The notes under the pieces are model-generated. The model did not search any database. It saw only the letters and a list, made by a program, of their open reading frames with translations, and was not told the DNA's origin. Below are positions 12,501 through 23,386 of a stretch of DNA of 64,000 nt, piece by piece (the first letter of the stretch is position 1; the number at the start of each line of letters is the position of its first letter). The stretch spans positions 648,637 through 712,636 of the forward strand of contig CACVBU010000975.1 of NCBI GenBank assembly GCA_902728285.1, written 5' to 3'. Origin of the DNA: Clytia hemisphaerica. Its lineage: Eukaryota > Cnidaria > Hydrozoa > Leptothecata > Clytiidae. A program made the position numbers and the translations under genes.

Positions 12501-15500
12501 CATAATCTAAAATAACAAACACATCCTGAGAAGCACACATCTTACCTACAAAATATACGGACGGTATTCTAAAGATTTTCTTAGGAAAGTATAGGAGACA
12601 AAAAAAATATTTGCAAAAACGAGTTAAAACGATTTAAAAAACAAGCATAAACAAAAAGATAGCTTACTTCTGAGAGTAGTATTGATTCTCTGCAAGTCTT
12701 TATCGTAAATACGGATCTCCATGAGACCACTGAACTCTTTACGGACGAACACTTCAGCTGTATCATTCGTATCTTTAGGTCTCTTCGGGACGCGATGAAT
12801 ACTCTGCGATAACCAATCCGACCAGTATATGTAATGGTTGTCTACCACTAGACCGAAAGTGTGCTGTGTAGAGGGAATCACAATACGGCGATCGCTTCCA
12901 TCAAAATTCATGCTTTCAATGCGGTCGAATTTCGCGTCCGCCCAATACACGCGTTCGCTGTCGATAGCAAGCCCGTTTGGCCATGAGATGTTTTGCCCGC
13001 TAACAAGAATTCGTTGATCTTTTCCATCCATGTCAAGCCGTCCAATTTTAGCAGGTGTCATCCAGTCAGTGTAAAACAGATAACTGGTGGGAAAAAAGAC
13101 AGAAATGGTGATGATAGATGCTCTAAATATTGGATGCATTGAATGCATTGTTTGACCGATGGGCAAAACCTGGGAGTATAGAGAATGTACGCTGATTTGA
13201 AGGGTCAACCTTTTAGGTTGATGAAAGGGGAATTGGTCGTGTTTTCCAATCAAAATACTATACTATTTACATGTATACTCAGATTGATCTCGTATCTCCT
13301 TCCTTAACTATAATAAGTCTAAGATGAAATTTTTATTACTCACCCTCTGTTTGGGTCCACAACGATTGCTCTCGGCTTTCCCAGATTGGTGGTCCAAAGT
13401 GTTCGTCTGTATTTACCGTCAAGTTTCGAAACAGAAATTTCTGATGGAGGTTCAGCTTTCTTTGTGTCAGTCCAATACAAATTTTCTCCTATCCAATCAA
13501 CAGCCAGACCGTCTGGATTTTCAAGATTGGTAGTATGAAGCCATTCAGGAGTAGCACCATGTTGCAAACTGACACGACCGATTCGGTCAGTTTTGATGTC
13601 CGAGAAAAAGACATACTCTTGATTCGCGTAAAAGTCAGTCCCAACAGCACTGCTCAACCCTAACACGGGTGTTATCACATCGTGCGGGTAGTTCAAGTCT
13701 AGTGAAATTCCACGCACTTCCCAGCTACGGGCAAAGATCAAGAATTTATCTACAGGTTTACAGCCCTTACCGTTTGTATCTAGGACGTAACCAATCTTAC
13801 AGAGACAACTCACCGTTTCATTGTTCTTAATAACACACATGTGCGTGCAACCTGGTTTTAAAGTTTCACACAAGTTGGTCATGTTTAGCTGTCGTGATTT
13901 ACTGATCAGATGAATATCCATAGGGCGCGAGATATTCTGGATGATGACTTCATAGTCTTTATTGTCTTGTTTATTGACTCTTACCACGCCTTTTTTAAAC
14001 CAATCAGTAAAATAAATATAGGTATCATCCATAGTAAGAGCGAAGGGGTGTGGTACTAGTTTTTTCCCCGAGATTAGAGTCTGTCTATCGTTCCCTTCGT
14101 AATCAATAGATTCAATGTAGTCATAACGTGCATCGATCCAATAGACACGGCGAGAAGTGTAATCGATCGTGATTCCGTTCGGCCAACCGATTCTTGAATT
14201 GATCAAAGCACGCATATCTGTTCCATCCATCTGAGCGCGTAATACTCTAGGATTGGCACCCCAGTCGGTTAGGAATAAATATCCATAACGAGGATCTACA
14301 GCTATACCACGTGGGTTGTGGAGATCAGTGGAGATGAGAGAGGCCCTTCTTTTACCGTCATAACTTGCAACATCCACACGGTTAGCTGAACTCTCTGTGA
14401 AATAAATGTTTTTCGCTACCCAGTCGACAGCAATACCATCAGGTACTGCAAGCCCACTATCAATTATGGTGTCTTCCTGTGTAAAGGAGTAAGAAAAAAC
14501 GTAAAAAAATTGTAGAAAACAAACAATACGTTACCACAACAGTTATTTGTTAAAAATTAAGCAACCAAGCAGAACCAAGGCGATTAATGGACAAAAAAAG
14601 GTAATTTTGATGTAGATTTTCAAAACATGCTGCCCTAAAGAATGTTTACTTGAGTATTGGAATTAAGAAAATCAAAGTGGCTATTGTCGAACCTGTGTAA
14701 CATTTTTCTCAAACTTCTTGATATGCGATGAATAAATGACGTTTTTAGTGACGTCCGAGTAAAATAGGCGTCCATCTTCGATATCATAATCTAAAGCCAC
14801 GCCCTTCTTTAAGTTGGAGATGATATTGTACTTCAGTTTGCTGCGGATGTTATAGCGCTGAATGCTACCGACATGTACAAATATCAAATCATCTTCATCT
14901 GCGTCTAACAATGAAAAACGGATAAAAAAAGTGAATGAGAAAATCGCCAATGACTTTTCATGTTGAACATAATACACCCCCAAACCTCGTTTCTCCTTCC
15001 AGGTAATTTTAACCCATTTTCCTTATATGCCTATGAAGAGTTTTTATATATATCCTCTACCAAATCGTTCCGTTTTTCTGGTAAACTGATGATATCCTTG
15101 ATTGCCTCGGAAAGTCCTGTAATTTTGTAATTTAAATACCTCCATATGAAAATTCGTGCATCCTATCTCATAAGAGTGAATTGACCAAACTCGAAAGTTT
15201 ACAATATAGCATATTAAACTTACAGAAAGTACCACTGTAAAAATGTGATGACTTACTTTTATAACGGCACGTTCTTTGGTCATCCTCCAGTGCATAATCA
15301 CTGCTGACGCACTGGCATTTGTAACTGCCAAAAGTATTGACACATTGATGTTGACAAAGTGTTTTATCTTCTTCACATTCGTTGATATCTTAAAAAAAGA
15401 AAAGAAGACTGAATTATAGACGACTTGATTAGATTTCATGAGAAACTGGTCCCGTGATGATTTATCTCACCAGCCGTCTGTACTGCTAAGAAAATGATGA

Positions 15501-18500
15501 ACTTTTAATTTAGATTAATAGTGTTGTTATCTTGGTTCTTGAAAATGACCAGACCCAGCTGACACACAACGTTGTTTCGACGTCCATCTAATGTTCACAA
15601 CGTCCATATAACGTTAGATGAACGTTGAAACAACGTTGTGTGCCAGCTGGAGACTGCTTCCAGACCAAACCCTGCTAACTAGCCATTAGAAGCAAGTACA
15701 CACAAACCTTGGCAGGATCCATTGATATGTCTTAATCCTGTATTATTACAAACGCATATTCCACCAGTGGGTAGTCGACGACAGGATGCATCTTTTGAAC
15801 ACTTCTCTTTACAAAATTCCTCTTCTAAAAATGTTGGTATAGTAAGTTAGATAATCAAGTTTGGGGTTGCTGTAGTACAACTCCATTCTAGTAGATGGGA
15901 ACATTATGTATTACAACATATCACCAATTTCTGTAAATCTAATCTAAGTGCTAATGGCATCATATGAAATTGTTCAATATTTAGAGTTCCCTGCCAGTAG
16001 ACCTGGCGTCTAATGCCACCAGCTTTTATACCATCTAAACAAAAGGCAAATCCAAAGTTGACTAAAAATTCCATTTGAGGTGTATTATAAGCTTATTCGA
16101 AATCAATGGAATTGAATTTATAATTTTATAAAAAGTTACGGAAATGACAATTATGAATAACCTTAAAAGTAACTCGAATTCGCTTATGAGTAAAAAATGG
16201 TGGTCATCATCCAGTACTTACTGCAAAAACGTGCTTCATCTGATTTATCAGTGCAATCTGCTTTGAAATCACACACTTTATTGATTGGAATACATTCTTT
16301 TGTTTGTAAACATTGAAACTGATCTTTCTCACATTGTACTTTTTCTATAGAAAAGAAACGAATCAAAGTGCAAGACTGAAATTTTCTGGAATTTCAACAT
16401 ACAATTGACACTCTCTAATTCGACTTTCAAAGGGAATATGAGATTTATCAAGATTTTTGGAGCATACCAAATAATCCATAATACAACGAACATACAAAAA
16501 GTAAATGTCAAATTATAGAGCTGGGTAAGGAAAATACAAGCCAGACTAGATCATTTTGAACACAATCAGTATTAGTTCAAGTATAAGTCAGCTGTAATAA
16601 AATATCAAGAATCTATCACATACTATGACAATTCTGTTCATCAGAGCTTGATGTGAGGGCACTGACAGTTCCAAGATTTACTGAGACCACAGTATCGTTG
16701 CAATCATCATAATCATTACAAACAAAGTCCTTTAAGATGCAGGTACCATCCAAACATTGAAATTCAGTCTTATCATCACATTCGATCTTCTCTGAAAATA
16801 AAAGTTTTGTATCACGATGTTTATCGGTTATTGCATATCTAAGAAAACATTTTTTGTTAAATTGGTAGTTTACGCATATTCAAACAAATTTTGTAAATTT
16901 TCCTAGCAAGCCTTTTGAGAAATGGTATTGTGAAGCTTCCCTTGGTACACTGAAAAATCCTTACTATAAATGAAAAATGAATCCTTACTATAAATGAAAT
17001 ATCCATTCACTAAAATCTTCCAGCAATATGAAAATTTTAAAGAGTTTTTGCAAAAAGTCAAGTGGGTGCCAGAATTTTCAAAAGAAAAAACCATTTTTAT
17101 AACCCTTGCATTGCGCAAATCTTTATTTTTTTAGGGATTTCATGAGAATCGAAGTCAATACTTACTGCAGTTTTCTGGTTCGTCTGAATTATCATAACAA
17201 TCATTGTGACCATCGCAAACCCATTTCTTATTGATACACTGTAAAATAGCTGAACTTTTGCACTGAAATTGATTTTCGTGGCATTTCAAGGGTACCTTTG
17301 GTTTGCCAATGTAATCTGCCAAAAATAGAGAAAACTTTTTAATTGATAAAATAAAAACTAGTGACAAAAATAGTAACTAAGCGTAACAAATAGGTATTTT
17401 CGATTTTCGACCTATTTTGAAAATTTTTAGCGTGTATTTAATTTCGCGATTTTGTATTTTTGAAAAAATCTAAGCGGTATTAAATTTTGCAAATTTGGCC
17501 TAAAGTAAAAAAACGCGAAATTAAGTACCCACAAAATTTTGTAACACGCAAAATATAATACCAATAAATTTGCTTAGATTGGGTTTAAAGATTAAGTTAT
17601 TCATCTAAAATTTAGAAGAATATTAAAATGAGCTTTTGAGCGTGGTGTCAACATCATTCATACCATATCACTACATTCACTGTATTTTTGTTAGTTTAGA
17701 GCTTGGTGCTACCTGAATGTGCAAACCGTTTTGTCATTAGCAGGAAAAAATTTCAGATTAATAGAGCTTTTTCATGTTTTGTAAAGTTTCGTAAAAACAT
17801 AATTTCCACCATTATGGAAGCAAACATTTCAATCTTTATAAGCGAATCGAACCTTTGCTTCTTAACAAAACATGACAAAGAAAAAATAAAAGACACATAC
17901 TTGTACAGTTGATCTCATCTGAATTGTCAGGACAATCGTTTTGATTATCACAAACCCATGATTTATGAATGCATTTACCACTTGTTTTGCATGTAAACAG
18001 ACCACTATTGCAAGATGTCTTTTCTAAAATGAAAAGAAAATCAATTGTGATTTAAAAACATGGCTATTTAATAAATACTGTAAAGAAAAGTTGCTTATTT
18101 TTCCTATTGAAATTACAGGAACAAAGTTACTTTAAGATTCTTTAACAAAATAGTCTAATAACTTTCACTTTTCTGTCTTTTTAATTGTACAAGCAAAAAT
18201 AAATTCAGAATCTTACCACATCCTTCCTCGTCACTTTGATCTTTGCAATCAGTTAGTCCATCACATTGAAAATCCAAGGGTATACATGTATTAGTTGACT
18301 TGCAGCGAAATACCTCACTTTGCAAGTTACATGAATCCTCTACAAAGAAATAAAAGTAATTGTGGACTGATAAATTTGAATCTAAAACTTTCCTTAAACA
18401 GCATTGCAACTAGGTTTTGTGGATATGAACGGATTAGATGGCCATTTAAGCTAAAAACTCTCTTACTTACTAGCAAGAGGGGAATAATGTATTTGTACCT

Positions 18501-21233
18501 TAACTGGACGGATTTCTATCGAAAGAGAGAAAAGTTGCAACACTACTTGAAATATTATGTACTCCTTAGTAAAAAATGAGGTTAACTTTTAGGAGAGACT
18601 GCTAGGTAAGTGGTAAAAATTGAAAATAAAAGCCTGGTAAACAAATGAAGTACTTGATACTCAGTAATAAGGTGGTCTAAGTTATAAATTTGAGCTGATT
18701 TTCAACAATGTCTGAGAAAAGATACTCCCCTCGTATTATCAGGATTGAATTCCAAAGTAATTAGGGGGGGGTCTACCTAGATTGAGGACTTGGTACAGAA
18801 GAACGGTGGTCCAAGCTTCATTCCCCAAAACAAGTACACGTTTTCAGAATTTAGTAGGATTGATAACCAATAATCATTTTCACATTCAGGCAATTTTAAT
18901 GAATCAATCAATATAAAGAGAAGCGATCAGACTTGGCAATATGATTGAATCTAAGATGAATTTCATATTCAGAAATGGAAAACCTCTACAATGATATATG
19001 GAGACTAAGCATTTATAAAAGTACTTATTAATATTGATGAAAACTTATGAGACTGTATGAAATACAAATTTACAAAACACACACATTTCATTTTTTATTT
19101 GAAACTATTTGGATGGGAAGTCATTAGACAATTATGATGATTTGGCAGATATTTGAATCTTATAAAATCAATTTTTTTTAATAAGACATGCTGACTTTTG
19201 CATGAGAGGATCACATGTGTAATTCATGTGATAAAATGAAGTAATCAAACATTATCTCACCAGGGCAATCCTTCTCGTCTGATTTGTCAATACAATCGAA
19301 GTAGCCATCACATTTAAATTTGTTTAATATACAATGTCCTGTCTTTATACATTTAAATTCATCATCATTGCATGTTTTAGAGCTCCCTAAAGTGAGAGAA
19401 AAAATAAAACTATATTCATACAAGATGGATGATACTGTGAAAACTTAAACTACAGGAAAATTAATAAAAATTGAAACTTATAACATGAACAAAATGTCAA
19501 CCAATGGATAAATTAATGTGAGAAATTGAGATAATTAAATTCGTACAAAACATTTCTGCTATGCCAATCATTTGATAACGGCGTAATCAAAAGCTTAAAA
19601 AAACATTTTGTGGTATTAACCTTCATACTTAAGTAGTAATCAATATGATACAAGCTTTTTGTTCTTTAAGAAAATACTGTTATAAAGGAAACAATTAAAC
19701 AAACATCAATGAATTTACAGGCTATCATAACTGTATACCAGACAAAATCACTCAACATCAATTAAAGTTGAAAAGATAAAGAGGTACAACGAAAACCATC
19801 AAACAAAGAGAACCTCACTATAAAGAAAACTGACATTTTTTCAACAGCATATTCTTTATAACCATATCCTGCCTCACTACAAAACCATATATCTCGTCAG
19901 AAAATGGACACAATGCAGTTGAAAAACAACAAGCTATATGCTGAATGGACCTACCTGATGATGGAAGTTAGATAGCAATAAGGAGAAAAACGGAAACAAT
20001 CCCTTAGAAAATATAATGTTTTGCGAAAAGGCATAACGCGTTAAATTTCATCATTGATTGTTGACGGAAAGAAGGAAGGGGAGAAAGGAAAAAAGATATA
20101 GAAAGTTCTGGTTGCTGAAATCAGTTTTATTGACAATCGAATCATGTTTGATGGTGGGAATTGCTATCAATGATGTTTTTTTTTTTTGAGAAAAAACAAA
20201 GATATGTTAGGAAAAAGTCCAATGAAAATCTGCAAAAACGGCGATTTCCAGCATATTTCCGACAAAAATTTTTCTCAAAAAAACGAACTCGGTCATGTTT
20301 TTAGTTGCAAATACGCATCTTTCTGCAAAAAATCAGAAAAAACTAAGGATGAAAATTCGAGAAAATGCTGGAAAATGTCAAAAAACTGGTTTTTCCGGCA
20401 TATAAAAATGTTTTTCAAAAATTGGGCTTCGTCACATTTTAGGTATTGTCATTTTGCATCAGTGTGCAAAATTTCATAAAAAAAATATAAAGTACAGCAC
20501 GAGAAATTCAAGAAATACTGTCTTTCCGACGAAAATAGGTTGTTCCGGCAATTTTTAAATAGTTCCGGCTTCAAAAATCAATTTTATTGAAAATTGAAAC
20601 ATGTTTGATGGTGGGTATTGCTATTAATAATGTTTTTGAATGAAAAAACAACCAATTATAAGTAAAAAGTCTAATGAAAATCCAGAAAAACGGCGATTTC
20701 CGGCCGGAAAAAATTTTTTCTCAAAATAGGACTCCGCTATGTTTTGGGCATTGTTAATACGCGTCTTTGCGCAAAAAATTTATAGGACCTCCAGGTAGGT
20801 CCAAAAGGTTTCAAGGTAAATATAATCTCATCATATGCTCTCTATAAGCAAGTCAAACTGACAGTACTCATTCCATATATATGATGGTCAATGACCAAAA
20901 ACATAAAAATAGTTAGTGAAGGGTAGACATGATAATTATAGTTATAATTATACTGGTTGTGGCTCCCCAAAACAAAATCTTTGTTCCACAATTCTATATG
21001 TTTCATATGTCAGTAATTGGTTAATGACTAAGTTGTGTGATTATTCCCAAAAAAAAACCCACCTCTTATTTGGCCAATATTAAATTTACCTCACCTGAAG
21101 ACAAAATATGGGTTGTAGAGCCAGTGACAACCTTTATTGAGGGCAAAGTTCATAATATTTTAGATATAAAAGTTATAAAATTACCTGCAGTGAGTGTGAG
21201 TATGAAAGTTAAAAAAAGTATTAGTAATGCCAT
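1..21233 (-). CDS. LRP1/LRP2: LRP1/LRP2-class giant LDL-receptor-related protein, 5' part, 29 exons, continues past left edge
   Basis: Large endocytic cell-surface receptor of the LDL-receptor family. Exons in reading order (high to low): 21185-21233, 19261-19386, 18217-18339, 17901-18023, 17166-17315, 16624-16791, 16222-16344, 15708-15824, 15257-15388, 14693-14904, 13344-14476, 12668-13083, 12160-12282, 10887-11036, 10167-10418, 9565-9855, 8756-9082, 8040-8234, 7338-7526, 5810-6043, 5122-5275, 4715-4846, 3830-4221, 3359-3583, 2706-2877, 2225-2457, 1448-1621, 549-710 and 1-99 (partial). Each has AG/GT borders on the minus strand and all phases agree; module exons are mostly phase 1-1. Order: signal peptide, 6 LDL-A, 2 EGF, propeller, EGF, propeller, EGF, 8 LDL-A, 2 EGF, propeller, EGF, propeller, EGF, start of a fifth propeller. 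The 8-module second cluster matches LRP1 and LRP2 as I recall them. The transmembrane and NPxY tail regions lie outside the window, so LRP1 versus LRP2 is unresolved. Confidence 0.93.
240..512 (-). repeat. tRNA-headed SINE with duplicated 5' head
   Basis: On the minus strand a tRNA-like head has an A-box-like ACCGTAGTGG and a B-box-like AGTTCGATTCCC. It is followed by a body shared with copies at 11888-12130 and about 26240-26480 (common word CATGTGAGGGG) and an A-rich 3' end. The head and first body segment occur twice in tandem: at about 435-510 and again at about 310-432. It is located in an LRP intron. Confidence 0.7.
3830..7526 (-). CDS. LRP calcium-binding EGF, propeller 3 and following EGF (exons 19-23)
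   Basis: Exon 19 (7338-7526) finishes one EGF and adds a calcium-binding EGF with [12 protein letters not shown]. Exons 20 (5810-6043), 21 (5122-5275), 22 (4715-4846) and 23 (3830-4221) build propeller 3: RIYWSDV, NIYWTDM, YMFWTDW, KIYFVDA, YVYFTDW. Exon 23 then adds an EGF-like module ([16 protein letters not shown]). Phases are 1, 1, 2, 2, 1. Introns here hold several MITEs: one (4519-4701) ends 13 bp from the exon 22 donor, and an 85-bp direct repeat ends about 15 bp from the exon 19 donor. Confidence 0.92.
4519..4701. mobile_element. MITE with GGGCTYTTCC ends, copy 1 (LRP intron)
   Basis: 183-bp inverted-repeat element. The left end is GGGCTTTTCCAGAAA and the right end, reversed, is GGGCTCTTTCAGAAA. 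It is flanked by AAT on both sides (4516-4518, 4702-4704). The body repeats CCCCCTGGAYATCC. Copies at 28673-28824 and 41148-41508 share the ends, the CCTGGA words and 3-bp flanking duplications. Confidence 0.75.
5630..5740 (-). repeat. tRNA-like SINE fragment (weak)
   Basis: Read on the minus strand, GATTGGTAGTG resembles an A box and GCTCGAATCCCA a B box, spaced as in a tRNA gene. No complete cloverleaf can be drawn. It lies in an LRP intron. It is probably a decayed SINE head; low certainty. Confidence 0.35.
6216..6558. mobile_element. GGCCGGT-ended MITE plus abutting partial second copy
   Basis: The first copy (6216-6457) has terminal inverted repeats starting GGCCGGTTTCCACTTGCG. A TTAA at 6458-6461 separates it from a second, 3'-truncated copy (6462 to about 6558) in the same orientation. 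The left side reads TTAAA, so a TTAA target is likely but not exact. It lies in an LRP intron. Confidence 0.65.
6958..7322. repeat. 85-bp direct repeat pair
   Basis: A segment beginning CCATTTTACACTCTTA and ending CTTCTCCTTGGTTTC occurs at about 6958-7040 and again at about 7233-7317, with few differences. The second copy ends about 15 bp from the exon 19 splice donor. The roughly 190 bp between them show no coding sequence. Confidence 0.7.
8040..11036 (-). CDS. LRP LDL-A cluster II (eight modules, exons 14-18)
   Basis: Exon 14 (10887-11036) has one module, exons 15 (10167-10418), 16 (9565-9855) and 17 (8756-9082) two each, and exon 18 (8040-8234) one module plus the start of an EGF. Acidic loops in order: [92 protein letters not shown]. 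The seventh has a short insertion, and the last replaces the first loop Asp with Asn. Cluster II is the main ligand-binding region in vertebrate LRP1. All junctions are phase 1. Confidence 0.92.
9285..9531. mobile_element. TA-flanked MITE of the TTATAAGAAC family, copy 1
   Basis: Ends are CACTTTTTTTTATAAGAAC and, reversed, CACGTTTTTTTATAAGAAC. TA flanks both sides. The body repeats the word AAGAAC/TAAGAA. Other copies: 23940-24217, about 49839-50065, 51214 to about 51470, and about 55140-55346. Confidence 0.75.
11261..11516. mobile_element. MITE with TAGCGAGATTATGTAT ends
   Basis: Inverted ends TAGCGAGATTATGTATC bound a 256-bp element in an LRP intron. The ends match, with an A/T change, the elements at 36124-36304, 54293-54484 and 61501-61724. 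No coding capacity is evident. Confidence 0.65.
11888..12130 (+). repeat. tRNA-headed SINE
   Basis: The head has A-box-like TGGTGTAGTGG and B-box-like GGTTCGATTACC, then the shared body (GGTCAACCCATG, CATGTGAGGGG, CTATAGTTGCGAAAAT) and an ATAGAGATAGAAATA tail. It has the same body as about 26240-26480 and 240-512 (minus). Confidence 0.75.
12160..14904 (-). CDS. LRP YWTD propellers 1 and 2 with EGF spacers (exons 10-13)
   Basis: Exon 10 (14693-14904) starts propeller 1. Exon 11 (13344-14476) is unusually long at 1133 nt: it finishes propeller 1 (NIYFTES, YLFLTDW, RVYWIDA, YIYFTDW), adds an EGF-like module, and opens propeller 2 (YVFFSDI, NLYWTDT). Exon 12 (12668-13083) completes propeller 2 (YLFYTDW, RVYWADA, YIYWSDW). 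Exon 13 (12160-12282) is the closing EGF-like module, starting D-Q-T-V-C. Junction phases run 1, 0, 2, 1, 1. In this family the propellers mediate acid-dependent ligand release in endosomes. A SINE (11888-12130) ends about 30 bp from the exon 13 donor. Confidence 0.93.
15257..15824 (-). CDS. LRP EGF-like pair (exons 8-9)
   Basis: Exon 8 (15708-15824) encodes a six-cysteine EGF-like module with a C-x-C pair near its end. Exon 9 (15257-15388) starts D-I-N-E-C and carries [12 protein letters not shown], which fits the calcium-binding EGF signature and the Asx-hydroxylation consensus. In LDLR-family proteins this pair joins a ligand-binding cluster to the first YWTD propeller. Both exons are phase 1-1. 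The intron between them contains a 96-bp hairpin at 15555-15650. Confidence 0.9.
15555..15650. repeat. 96-bp near-perfect hairpin, AACGTTG-rich
   Basis: Ends are CCAGCTGACACACAACGTTG and its near-exact inverse. The arms meet around 15600 and repeat ACGTTG/CAACGT words. It is probably a small MITE in the intron between LRP exons 8 and 9. A fragment of similar sequence lies near 36085-36110. Confidence 0.65.
16222..19386 (-). CDS. LRP LDL-A cluster I (six modules, exons 2-7)
   Basis: Six exons each encode one LDL-receptor class A module, the ligand-binding calcium cage with six cysteines and a C-x-D-x-SDE-x-C acidic loop. Loop forms in order: [41 protein letters not shown], an interrupted version in exon 6, and [11 protein letters not shown]. 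All exons are phase 1-1 and 123-168 nt long. LRP1 has two modules here and LRP2 seven, as recalled, so six is closer to LRP2. In exon 6 the acidic loop carries 15 extra residues (45 nt, 16649-16693). The module fold is certain; the ligand is unknown. Confidence 0.92.
19947..20802. mobile_element. 856-bp element with GGACCTACCTG ends and internal duplication
   Basis: Perfect 11-bp inverted ends GGACCTACCTG/CAGGTAGGTCC. Inside, a stretch beginning near 20121 (ATCATGTTTGATGGTGGG) recurs near 20578 with substitutions. No coding region is evident. It occupies LRP intron 1. A relative with GGACCTACCCC/CAGGTAGGTCC ends is at 38255-38835. Confidence 0.6.
21185..21233 (-). CDS. LRP exon 1: start codon and signal peptide
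   Basis: 49-nt coding exon reading [16 protein letters not shown] plus one base, then a GTAATT donor. The hydrophobic core is typical of a signal peptide. It ends in phase 1, exactly what the LDL-A exon at 19261-19386 needs; the junction reads ..LTAGSSKTC... An in-frame TAA lies 18 codons upstream (21285-21287), so this ATG is the first in frame. A TTTATTTA-like AT-rich stretch lies just upstream (about 21285-21305), and the exon could instead begin at a TTTAAG acceptor there. The 1.8 kb first intron is filled by a repeat element (19947-20802). The assignment is inferred from phase and signal-peptide character. Confidence 0.8.
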
Positions 21234-22995
21234 AGTAGTAGTAGTGAGTAATGTGTATGGGTGATATTTTGTCTGCACTTTTTTTTATTTCTTAAATAAA
21301 ACCACATCAATTTCGTTTTTTGTAAAGTGTGTTAGTTGATCCCGATGTTTTGATGATGGGTTAGTTTACTGAAATGGAAAAGAGATTGTGATGAAAAGTA
21401 CTAATCAATTTCAGGAGAGTGATCAAATTAATAATTCATACCTCAATGTGAACATGACATTTTCTTTTAAAAGACAGAAAAGTTCTAATATTAAAACTGA
21501 AGTTTATTGAACTCACAAGCTTTGTTAGATGTAATAATTAGTACTGAAGAATGTTAATGGTTAGACAATGAACAAAAACTTACCTTTTCCACTTTCTCAT
21601 TTTTAACAATATCCATTGAGCATCAAAAACAGAATTGTTCTTTCTATATTTTTTCCTATGGGAAGATTGTGACAAGCTGTCAATATTAGACAAAATTAAA
21701 GAGAGACCTTATAAACAAAATCAGATACTGTACTGCACATAATTTTCATTTAAGTTTAATGGTAAAAAAATTTGGAAAAACGATTTTGTCCATAATCACA
21801 AAAGAATTGACATAAGAAAAACTAGTATTATATTCAGTTATATTACTGTTAAATCAAAGTATCATTAAAAAATGTCTTACCAATATTTGCAATTTCCTTA
21901 TCTACCGTTAATTCTTTAAATGTAAGGCAAGGGTATTTAGAATCTCAAACCTCTTTATAGTCTGAGCTTTTGTTCTATTGTCTCATGCAGAGGTCTCATA
22001 TTTGATTCACACTGATGTGTTAACTGATAACAAAATACACCTATATGTTATAGTAGGTTTAGTACTTTGACCTATAAAGCTTTTTAAGAACCTTTCAATC
22101 GATTTATAGTTTTTGTACTATTCAATTTTTCAAAAACACTTAAACACTTAACAGACTCTAGTGCATAAATACAATAAAAAAGAATTAGCTTTGTCATCAA
22201 GAACAACCCAAACACTGATTAAGGCTGTTAGGACTCTCTTAAAATAATCACTTTGTAATGCCATGATAACATTCAGAATAATACAGAGTATTTCAAAAAA
22301 AAGTTCATTTTTCATGAAATTTTTCCAGATTTTTCCTATAAAAAATTTTCGAAAACACCAGAGAAGGAATCTTTGATATTTTTCATTTATGAGTTTGTCA
22401 TTACATTTTACCTATAATAGACGCAACAACTCATCTCTTCTTAAAAATCATGCTTCCTTTTGTTTTTTCCCACCCTATGTTATTGTCAATTTGCAAAATC
22501 CCACCCCAGGGTATCCTTACGATATTCTTAACATTCAGTTGATCTTCACCCTGATTTTTGAGTAAGCAATATATAGCGTGTATTATTTTTATCTCTAAAG
22601 AAGGGTAAAGGATAAAATCAGGGATGTCTACATCAGACTAACTTAAAGTAGAATATCACCAAGAGAGCATCATAAAATTGATTAAGCTATTCTATTTTCC
22701 ACTGCTTTAAATTTTTTCTAATGATGCACTCCTTTTCAAAATATGTGACTTTGTCTCTCAAAAAATTTGGCATTTGATAAGAAAATTTTGAAATGATTAA
22801 AGTCAAAAGATATTATTTATACAGTTAATGCTTTCGATATAGTCATTTAAGCAATCATGGCACTGTGTTTATCTTTTATTCATTTATCTATGATTTATAC
22901 TTATACTGATTAACAAGCATTAGTTTTCTAATGATAACACTATCTAACTTATTTAACTTTTGCAACACATACTAACCTTGAAACAAAATAAATTA

Positions 22996-23386
22996 TCCCT
23001 TTTGTCATAGTGCGGAAAGGGGTCTGATCCCCCCCTTCTTAAATGATCCCCCCTTCTTGACACCCCCCCAACCTTTAAAAATGCCTATCCCCTAAGGGTT
23101 TGGGGCTAAATTTTTAATGGTAAAAAGAGAAGGGAAACAGTAAAGAGTATACTACCACTTTTTAGTGAAAATAAAGAAACTTCCTTTCATGCAGGCCAAA
23201 TTTCATAACAGTGCTGGAAAATAATCTACAATATATGTAAGCCCCCCCTTCTTAAACGATCCCCCCTTCTTAAACGACCCCCCTCCTTGCCATCCCCCCC
23301 CTTTTTAGTGAAAATTTCTGATCCCCCCCTTCTTCATTTTTTTGGAAGGTGTCATCCTCCCTTAAGAAAGGGGGGTTCGAACTATG
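22996..23386. repeat. C-rich repeat with GATCCCCCCTTCTTAA units
   Basis: About six units of the type GATCCCCCCTTCTTAA or similar are clustered at the two ends, with GGGTCTGATCCCC at the left and AAGAAAGGGGGGTTCGAA in inverted sense at the right. It is probably a degenerate MITE with internal short repeats. No coding sequence. Confidence 0.5.

Noticed and set aside
21037..21264. 75-codon plus-strand frame
   Set aside because: The opposite strand holds the LRP signal-peptide exon, and this frame has no recognisable domain.
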